The translations under genes were made by a program, and so were the position numbers. Shown in pieces: positions 56,745-64,000 of a stretch of DNA of 64,000 nucleotides. Source of the DNA: Sabethes cyaneus (Eukaryota > Arthropoda > Insecta > Diptera > Culicidae). Positions within the stretch are counted from its first letter, which is position 1. Each line of letters begins with the position of its first letter. Under the pieces are notes generated by a model. The model made no database searches. It worked only from the letters and a program-made list of their open reading frames with translations, and had not been told where the DNA came from. Where the stretch lies: positions 77,399,121 through 77,463,120 of the forward strand of contig NC_071353.1 in assembly GCF_943734655.1 (NCBI RefSeq), written 5' to 3'.

Positions 56745-57509
56745 AGGACGATTGCATTGCATTTTTATTTCGAAAAGTCTCCATTTCCCTAAAGAAAGTG
56801 AATAAAATAAAGTTTTTTATAACGGTAGTTTTTTTACAATCAACGGAGGGAACGGTAGAAAAAAGTAATGAAAAAAAGTTGTTGATAGTATCTCAGGAGA
56901 AACAAACTGTCTAGGGGAAAGAGCGGAAAATAAGGTAGGGAAGGGTAATTGAAGCAACGCTTATTAAGTTTGTATAACGTTTTTCTTTCCCCAAGCTGGA
57001 GGATCCGCGGATCGAACCAAGTTATAATGAGAGCAATAATGAATGGATTCGAACCCAATTTCTCCCCTAGACAATAAAAATTTCAAAAAATAAACATAAA
57101 TTACAGAGTTCAATTCTTAAGTAGTACAAAATTTTATTTACTAATCAAAATAATTAGCAACAAACTTTTAATTTTACATTGATATTATGTACAGAAAAAA
57201 ATCGTATTCGTTAGCATGCATATGAAAAATTTTTGTTGGAAAAACTTTTTTCGCTTAAATATGCACATCTTGTGATGCATGGAAGACCTATAATTCAAAT
57301 AATTATCAGTTTTCAAAAAACAAACATAGTCTATAAAATGGTCAATTTGGGCAAATTGATATTCAATTTTTTTTAGAGGGAACCCTACTGTGGAAAGTCG
57401 AAAAAATCGAATTTTATTTTTTTTCCTTTTCGAGAGGCTTATACGTCCAGAAATGTCATGCCAAAAGCATTTTTTGATATCTGATCTCTTAGAAATGTTA
57501 CGGTAAAAA
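56745..57509. other. Unassigned stretch
   Basis: AT-rich; no supported feature. Confidence 0.4.
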
Positions 57510-58470
57510 GTGTGGGTCACTTCGAGGGAAATGCATTGCTGTACAAAACTTTCAACGCGTTTTTCTGGAAATCATGTTTTTTTCAGCCGGCGGTACGTGT
57601 ATCTCAGAATCTAGTGGTACGATTTGGCATGTAAAAATGAATTAACTAAATTGTCACGTAGCTGTTTTTTTATATCTCAACTTTTTAATTTTTATGAGCT
57701 CGCAATTGCCGCCATTTTAGTAATTTTTCAAATTTTCAAAAACCGCTACGTATCAATTTAGGTATTCACCTAAAGCTTCAAAATCATCCTTGCCATCCGT
57801 TCTCCAATTCTCCTTTGGTTCCCGCCTGCAAGGAAACGTTTTCTAGAGCGCATCTACACGCCTAGTTTCCACCAGCATAATACAGCGGGATTTCGAATTT
57901 GGCAACATACGCATATCGCCTATGTTGCCAAAATCGAGACCCTTTTTTGATATGAATAAACTGAATGTAAATGCGTTATAAATTGAGTAAATATTATTAA
58001 TCAACGATTGCAACCAATTTATGTTTGAAAAGTCCGCCAAGAGCTATCCGTCCGGTGCAAGTAAGTTTTTGGTAACCTGCGGTAGGACATAGTCCTACGC
58101 CAATAAAAATATTGTTCGAAACATTCTATAACAGCAAACTTTTTGTTAATGAACACACTGAGGCTATTATTTTTGCGTTATTTAAAGCATGCATACGGAA
58201 ACTGACTGATATTTAGCATATTTTTGTAAGGAAATTATTTTGTTTTGCCAAAAACGGATACTTTTGTTGCCAAAATCGAGACATGACAAAATCTAACCAT
58301 GTCAAAACTGAATCATACCAAATTCGTAATCCCACTGTAATCACTATTTTGGCATCCAAAAAACTCAAAATGCATCTTGAAATATAGCATAACCAATGAC
58401 CAGAATACCTCAACACTTAAGTTTAATTCCAGTAGCCGAAAAAAATCTATTCCAGGTTAGGGTCCTCCCT
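57510..58470 (+). repeat. Repeat R, copy 1
   Basis: Colinear with 60400-60594 plus 62334-62710: GGCGGTACGTGTATCTC, TTTTTATGAGCTC, AAAACCGCTACxTAxCAATTT, TCAAAATCATCCTTG, CCACCAGCATAATA and AGGGTCCTCCCT occur in the same order. It is non-coding and interrupted only by 57883-58337. Confidence 0.75.
57883..58337 (-). mobile_element. CAGTGGGATTTCG family, copy C
   Basis: 455 bp, TA at 57881-57882 and 58338-58339. The left end is CAGCGGGATTTCGAATTTGG; the right, reverse-complemented, is CAGTGGGATTACGAATTTGG. The interior is colinear, in reverse, with copies A and B but has none of their insertions. Its own empty site is the TA at 62559-62560 in repeat R copy 2. Confidence 0.85.
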
Positions 58471-58587
58471 TAAATGCTTTTTTTGTGTAGAATTATAATA
58501 GTGTTTTGTTTTTTCAGGATATTTTCCAAAATTCACTCATGGATAATTTTTTGTGGATCTTATAATTTTCGAATTAGCAGAATTTGC

Positions 58588-58785
58588 AACATGGCCACAC
58601 CATTGCGCTTGAGTGTTGCTTAAAATTTTCAGAATAAAACCGTACTAATATAAAAACTCCACAAATATAAGTTACTTAGCAACATGCATAACAGAGGGTG
58701 TAAGTGAGTAAGCAAAAGATGTGGACGATGGTTTTGAAAGAATTTTCTTCTACGTGTCACGTCAGTTCGTTAGTGATAGCATCAA
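58588..58785 (+). mobile_element. Truncated copy of the 13022-13308 MITE
   Basis: Shares CATGGCCACACC, TTAGCAACATGCATAACAG, GTAAGCAAAA and the right end CGTGTCACGTCAGTTCGTTAGTG with 13110-13308. The left end is missing. Confidence 0.6.
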
Positions 58786-59671
58786 GCAATTCTGCAATAG
58801 CCTTCTAATGGAATTACTCCCAGCAAACTGATCTATTTCCAATACAAGGAGCGCATCTAAAGTATCTTTCACATGCCACAAAACATAAGTGATTTGTTCG
58901 ACTTCGAGTATTCAATGAAAACGACAACTGAATGCCGATCAGCAAAGAGTGGAGAGAAGTGCGTACTTGAAGTAATGTTCTGGTGCACTTGAATTTCCCG
59001 TTACACACAAAAATGCGGGGACGACAAAAGACGTAATATGTTTTGTTACATAAACGATAGGACCGAGAATTTCGTCATTCGCACTCGTACGTCTAGGAGG
59101 GTTGGTGTTATATGGATTTTATATTGTGCTATTGTGCACATTCACACAAGCACCTAAGGATTTTCATAGTAGCTCACCACCATTTACTGTGTAATTATAC
59201 AATTTCAAGTGAAAAAAGATTACAGACATTCTCAGATTCAGAAATTTAAGCAAATTCAGCGGCATTAGCCATCCAACATATATAACGCCAAAAGACAATG
59301 GCATTTGCTGTCAATATTGCATTTAATTTTTAATATTACTGTTTAACTTATATAATATAGTTTTCCATCGCATGGTTAAAATGAATATGCTATTTTTGTA
59401 TTATTTACTTCAATCCTCTAAAATCATAATCACGTGCTTCACGCAATTTTGCAAAAAAGATTCAATAAAAATAAATTTATGGTTGGTAGGTTGTTTCTTG
59501 CGTATTCTACACACTGTAGGATGTACAGATACCGACGGAAAACGAACAAGCGTGAAATTAAACATAGTAAAAAGTCTTTCTTTACTAAGCCTTCTTATAT
59601 TCAATTTAAAAATTAGTTATGTAATTTGTAGTAGTTGTATGTAGATTATCAAGCAGTTACTACCATTTCAG
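58786..59671. other. Unassigned stretch
   Basis: No gene or element recognised. Confidence 0.4.
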
Positions 59672-59848
59672 TGTAATTCCACTTTTGATTTTATTCATGA
59701 CAGATACGCATTTCGCCTATCGAACTGTTTATTCGAACTGTTTGTTCAAAAACAAACACTGATGAAGCCTGCAAGTCGTAGGCGAAATGCATATCTGTCA
59801 TAAATCAAATAAATAGTGGAATTTAATCGGAAAAAGTTTTCTTTTAAC
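59672..59848. mobile_element. Palindromic MITE, second copy
   Basis: Inverted arms (GACAGATACGCATTTCGCCTA and its complement AGGCGAAATGCATATCTGTC, centre ACTGATGAAGCCTGCAAGTC) match the element at 10134-10311. The right terminus AAAAAGTTTTCTTTT is kept; the left one is shortened. Confidence 0.7.
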
Positions 59849-60399
59849 TAACATCTAAAAGTTTGCTAAACGGCAGTTGTTGGGCCCACTTTTTTCGCGA
59901 TTTTTTCGGAAAATCGATACTCGTAGTACCCACCTCTTCCAGCCAGAGCTGGCGCTAGCCAATTTGTCGTTCCCCGCAAATTCTTAAAATGGTGCCCCAG
60001 AACAAATGAAAAACAGCCGGAGTTGCTGTATGCATTTACTATACATTTTACTACCTACACACTCGCAAACGCACAGTTTCGTAGCACGAAGCAAACAACT
60101 CGTGAGTAGCCAGCTGCCCGTGAGGGCTAGCGGCATACTGGAATACAGATTTTGCATTGCTTTTTGTTTTCTTCTTCATCTTACGCCCTCGATTCTACAC
60201 GCGGTTGGGAGTGCGAGGCTGCAATGACGTGCGAAAGCGACGTCCGTGGCTGTTAGCTAAATACACACTCGCAAAAGTCGTTGCAGTGCATGAATAAACA
60301 AGAGCGAGAGTCCGAAAGGAATGCTTATGCCGGCATGTTCATTAGAACGAGTACGCTCTGATCTGATCTCGTTGAAAATTTACGGCGAATATTGTGGAG
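59849..60399. other. Unassigned stretch
   Basis: Somewhat GC-richer than its surroundings, with phrases such as CCAGAGCTGGCGCTAGCC. No reading frame with a recognisable domain. Confidence 0.35.
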
Positions 60400-60597
60400 T
60401 CACTTCAAGGGAAGTTCATTGCTGTACGAAACTTTGAACGCGTTTTCCCCGAAACCATGTTTCTTTAGCTGGCGGTACGTGTATCTCTGAATCTAATGGA
60501 CCGAAGTGGCTGAAATTTTATTTCAGCATGTAGAAATGAATTATTTAATTGTTTTTTGATATTTCAGCTTTTCAATTTTTTATGAGCTCTTAATTAA

Positions 60598-62256
60598 ACT
60601 GTCGCCGATTCTTGTGAGCTGTTTGCAAACTTTTTCGCATCTGTCTTCGCCGAGAAAACAGCTTCGGATCTTGATGCGGATGTAGCTGCTGCGCATGTTC
60701 CGTCCGACTTAGTTGACTTGAGCTTGTTCGACATTTCTACCAACATGGTGATAGAAGCTGCAAGAAAATTAAAGCGTTCTTTTTCCGCGGGACCGGATGG
60801 TATTCCAGCTGTGGTGTTAAATCGCTGTGCCGAGCCTTTGGCCATTCCTTTGCGCACGATTTTTAACAAGTCATTCGACCAAGGTAAATTCCCTACTATT
60901 TGGAAGCAGTCATTTATGTTCCCAGTACATAAAGCTGGCGATCGTCATAACGTAAGAAACTATCGTGGAATTACGAGCCTTTCTGCTGCGTCAAAACTGT
61001 TCGAGATAATGGTGAGTGGAGTGATTTTGTCCCGCACTAAGAACTATATATCCACAGCGCAGCATGGTTTTATGCCTGGTCGTTCCGTTTGCACGAATCT
61101 GATGGAATTTACTTCGTTTTGTATTTCGGAAATGGAGAACAAGAAGCAAGTTGATGTAATCTACACGGACTTGAAAGCTGCTTTTGATAGAATTGACCAT
61201 ACCATATTATTGCGTAAACTTTCTCATCTGGGGGCTTCTCAACAGATGATTTGTTGGCTAAGCTCATACTTGCGTGGAAGAGTGCTGCGTGTGAAGCTTG
61301 GATCCTGTATTTCTTCGCAGTTTACGAACATGTCTGGAGTTCCGCAAGGTAGCAATATGGGCCCGCTGCTTTTCTCGCTGTTTTTCAACGATGTTACGTT
61401 CCTATTGGGTGCTGGTTGCAGACTTGTATATGCAGATGATTTGAAATTGTTTTTGGCTGTTGAAAAAATGGAAGATTGTCGCCGCCTTCAAGCTTTGCTC
61501 GACGTATTTGTTAAATGGTGTAAACAAAACTGGCTTACAATAAGTGTTGCGAAATGCGAGGTGATGAGTTTTTACCGCTCAAAAACTCCGATTCTTTTTA
61601 ATTATCGAATAGATGGAACTGAATTGCGCAGAGTCGACCATGTTACTGACCTTGGAATTTTGCTGGACACTAAGCTCACATTTAACTTACACCGCGAATC
61701 AATTATCTCGAAAGCAATGCGTCAGCTTGGATTTATTGCAAAAATTGGTCGGGACTTCAAGGATCCCCACTGCCTCAAGTCGCTATACTGCGCTCTAGTT
61801 CGACCGCTGCTTGAGAACTGTTGCTTAGTTTGGAATCCTCAGCAAGTATCGTGGAACTTACGTGTCGAGAGAGTGCAGAGAAAATTTATCCGGATGGCCT
61901 TGCGACATCTACCGTGGCGTAATCCAGAGGAGCTCCCGCCATACTTGGATCGTTGCCGTCTTCTTGACCTAGATTCACTTGAACACCGACGTAGAATCCA
62001 GCAGGCAGTGTTTGTGGCAAAAGTCATAAATGGTGAAATCGACTCTCCCCAGCTTTTGTTACTCATGGATTTTCGCGCTTCACAGCGTAATCTAAGATCG
62101 ACCGGATTACTGCAAGCACCATTTCATCGCACTGCTTTCGGTTGTAACGAGCCTGTAACTGCTTGCATTAGAACATTTTCGACAGTGGAAGAGCTATTCG
62201 ATTTCGGACAACCATCGCATAAGTTTGTACAAAGACTACGTAACAGAAATTTTTAA
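60598..62256 (+). CDS. LINE reverse transcriptase, 5'-truncated
   Basis: One uninterrupted frame of about 553 codons, open at its 5' end (first internal Met at 60718), encodes a reverse transcriptase of the jockey/CR1 group that would copy its own RNA at a nicked target. Numbering from that Met: SAGPDGIPAVVL near 23-34, catalytic YTDLKAAFD at 149-157, GVPQGSNMGPLLF at 207-219, and the active-site YADD at 238-241. A thumb region (VTDLGILLDT near 309) and a C-terminal domain (RKFIRMALRHLPW, CRLLDLD) follow. No RNase H is present and the endonuclease is missing. The same family has damaged copies at 18089-24755 and 43490-43700. The lack of any stop or shift suggests a recent insertion. Confidence 0.9.
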   Translation, partial: TVADSCELFANFFASVFAEKTASDLDADVAAAHVPSDLVDLSLFDISTNMVIEAARKLKRSFSAGPDGIPAVVLNRCAEPLAIPLRTIFNKSFDQGKFPTIWKQSFMFPVHKAGDRHNVRNYRGITSLSAASKLFEIMVSGVILSRTKNYISTAQHGFMPGRSVCTNLMEFTSFCISEMENKKQVDVIYTDLKAAFDRIDHTILLRKLSHLGASQQMICWLSSYLRGRVLRVKLGSCISSQFTNMSGVPQGSNMGPLLFSLFFNDVTFLLGAGCRLVYADDLKLFLAVEKMEDCRRLQALLDVFVKWCKQNWLTISVAKCEVMSFYRSKTPILFNYRIDGTELRRVDHVTDLGILLDTKLTFNLHRESIISKAMRQLGFIAKIGRDFKDPHCLKSLYCALVRPLLENCCLVWNPQQVSWNLRVERVQRKFIRMALRHLPWRNPEELPPYLDRCRLLDLDSLEHRRRIQQAVFVAKVINGEIDSPQLLLLMDFRASQRNLRSTGLLQAPFHRTAFGCNEPVTACIRTFSTVEELFDFGQPSHKFVQRLRNRNF

Positions 62257-62333
62257 TTAGCAATTAGTATTCATGTAGACACTGTCAGATGAATTTAACA
62301 GAATATAAATAAATAAATAAATAAATAAATAAA
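62257..62333 (+). repeat. LINE 3' end with (AAAT)n tail
   Basis: About 40 bp of 3' sequence, then roughly nine ATAA units (62297-62333), the simple-repeat tail formed at target-primed insertion. Confidence 0.8.
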
Positions 62334-62710
62334 TTGGCGTTTTTTGATGAAAAACTCCTCTATTTTGGGAAAATTACCGCTATTTTGGTAATTTTTCGAA
62401 TTTTCAAAAACCGCTACCTAACAATTTAGGTATTGACCTAAAGTTTCAAAATCATCCTTGAAATCCGTTCTACGATACTTCGTTGGTTCCCGGCACGTAC
62501 CGCCAACAAAAAACTATTTTCTAGAGAGCATTCAAGCGTCGACTTGCCACCAGCATAATAATCTCTATTCTGGTATCCAAAAAATACAAAATATATCTTC
62601 AAATATACCTTAACCAATAACCAAAATACCCCGACACATAACTATAATTCTAGCATCCAAAAAAAATTTACGAAAATCTATTATTTTTCGGTCTTCCAGA
62701 GTAGGGTCCT

Positions 62711-63211
62711 CCCTCAAGGGAAGCGCCGGCCACCGGCCCTGCCCCTGACAGCTGTTTAACTATTGGAATTTGAAATGTAACTTTTGAGCTTACTTTGGTC
62801 AACTTTTATACACGTGAGTGATTTTTGATAGTCTACCAAAAGCTTTGACCTGTGTGGGTTAGTGCTAGAAAGGCAATATCAGAAACAGACACTCCAAATA
62901 GCGCCAAATAATAAAATGCAAGGCTAAAACTTTCTGTAAATTTAAGCAAAATCGGAGCACTTTTAAATTTTGATAAATACTTTCTTCAAGAAAGAATTGC
63001 TGATCAAGTATAAGTAAGTTATTAAAGGAAATTCTAATTCTTAACGTATATACATAGCTAGATAAAGGTATACAATGTGACACATATATTTGAACAAAAA
63101 TCATGTTATGCTTGCACTTGCTATACAATTAATACAATGAAACTAAGACCATGTGTGTGTGGCATCATGAATTAAGTATTACTTAACGTAGTTTCATTTT
63201 CGTATTGTGAC
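62711..63211. other. Unassigned stretch
   Basis: The part 62920-63010 (CAAAATCGGAGCACTTTTAA, AAGAATTGCTGATCAAG) loosely resembles 38040-38130, suggesting a common dispersed repeat. No gene. Confidence 0.35.
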
Positions 63212-64000
63212 TTGTTCAGTGTGCACGTATCGGAGTTTGAATTTCGGTCGTTGATAATAAATAAATCATTGATCGGTGCTATATGCGGAACTATTTTTCG
63301 TGACCTTGAACATCACGGCATAAAAAGAGGATTCGAATACTATACACTAAAAAGATTTGTCGAGACGGAATGTGTTGAAAACCGTAAAAACCGTTGAAAA
63401 CCGGAAAACTCGGTCGGCACGGTTTTTCAGAAGTGATTTATTCTGATGAGAAGTTGTTTGTTCCTCAAACACCGCATCATGCTCAAAACGATCGGTTGTG
63501 GTCAGTTACGATCATGGACGTTTCAAAGCACAAACGGAATGTACCACGATACCAAAATTCATCAACGGTCATGGTATGGGGAGCCATTTCAAAGGAAGGG
63601 AAGCTTCCTCTTGTATTTATTGACAAGGTTGTGAAAGTTAATGCAAAATACTATTTGATACCTTACGTTCAAGGAATGTATGGTGAAGAAGATTCCACTT
63701 TCAATAGGATGGAACTACAGTCCCCACTGCAAATCTCGTGAAGACGTGGTGCAAAGTCAATCCGAAGGATTACATATCGAAAAAGGAGTGGCCTCCAAGT
63801 TCTCCTGATTTGAACCCACTGGATTTTTGTATATGGCAGTACATGCAACAGAAGTTCAAGGATTATAGAAATCATAATTTGGATGAATTTACGTTAGTTA
63901 TCAGCAAGATATGGGATGATGTTCCAATGGTAATAATGCGTGCCGCATGCAATAACTTTAAAAAGCGTTTGAAGCGTGTTATCCGGGCAGAAGGCGGTTC
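63212..64000 (+). pseudogene. DD37D (maT-type) transposase, partial
   Basis: A broken IS630-Tc1-mariner transposase runs off the right edge. Recognisable are VIYSDEKLFVPQTPHHAQND (first catalytic Asp), QNSSTVMVWGAISKEGKLPL, then in another frame DGTTVPTANLVKTW (second Asp; the codon before it is TAG where Gln is usual) and WPPSSPDLNPLDFCIW (third). The second and third acidic residues are 37 apart and the last is Asp, so the triad is DD37D, as in maT-type elements. The N-terminal helix-turn-helix is only partly visible. There are at least two frameshifts, so it is inactive. Confidence 0.8.

Larger units (their letters stand above)
60400..62710 (+). repeat. Repeat R, copy 2 (split by a LINE)
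   Basis: The left part 60400-60594 and right part 62334-62710 match consecutive segments of repeat R copy 1; the LINE 60598-62333 lies between. The site homologous to the copy C insertion (62559-62560) is empty here. Confidence 0.75.

Overview
The window looks like a transposon-dense intergenic or heterochromatic stretch of an insect genome, most likely a culicine mosquito. The evidence is the AT-rich background, several IS630-Tc1-mariner transposase remnants with D37E and D37D spacing (D37E elements are best known from mosquitoes), RTE-like and jockey/CR1-group LINE pieces, and many TA- and TTAA-flanked MITEs. The species assignment is inference. I found no host gene I can support, no tRNA or rRNA gene, no CRISPR array and nothing that reads as a viral insertion. 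The only long, clean coding frame is the reverse transcriptase of a 5'-truncated LINE at 60598-62256.

Layout. 0-4 kb: two short MITEs, a fragment of a Helitron-like repeat array, a TA-flanked pogo-like element and a small palindromic MITE. 4-9 kb: mostly unassigned, with one coding-like remnant near 5.9 kb. 9-15.3 kb: TG and TGTA microsatellites, a palindromic MITE, a 1.4-kb element with TGTTA target duplication, and two copies of a TA-flanked family (TIR CAGTGGGATTTCG), each interrupted by other elements. 16-25 kb: the N-terminal part of a Tc1-type transposase, then a LINE whose endonuclease is split by a mariner-like element (itself holding a MITE) and whose reverse transcriptase core is lost where other repeats, including a 2-kb Helitron-like element, are inserted. 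28-31 kb: two antisense LINE 3' fragments and a Tc1 C-terminal fragment. 31.3-33.9 kb: a 2.6-kb TA-flanked element with CTAATTCCGATCA repeats. 35.1-37.2 kb: the second full Helitron-like copy. 37.4-41.7 kb: two RTE-like pieces around a (CA)219 microsatellite, and an internally deleted DD37E element. 45-50.8 kb: a 1-kb repeat (called S here) interrupted by a 3,415-bp hAT-like element and by a tandem pair of long-TIR MITEs. 53.5-55.1 kb: a three-level nest (TTAA element, then TA element, then repeat S). 57.5-62.7 kb: two copies of another repeat (called R here), one interrupted by a TA element and the other by the LINE. 63.2-64 kb: a D37D transposase pseudogene running off the window.

The main value of the window is that many insertions have an unoccupied related site elsewhere in the same 64 kb. 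Exact boundaries, target duplications and relative order of insertion can therefore be read directly. No gene set acts together as a cellular system. The candidates for undescribed biology are the non-autonomous element families themselves.
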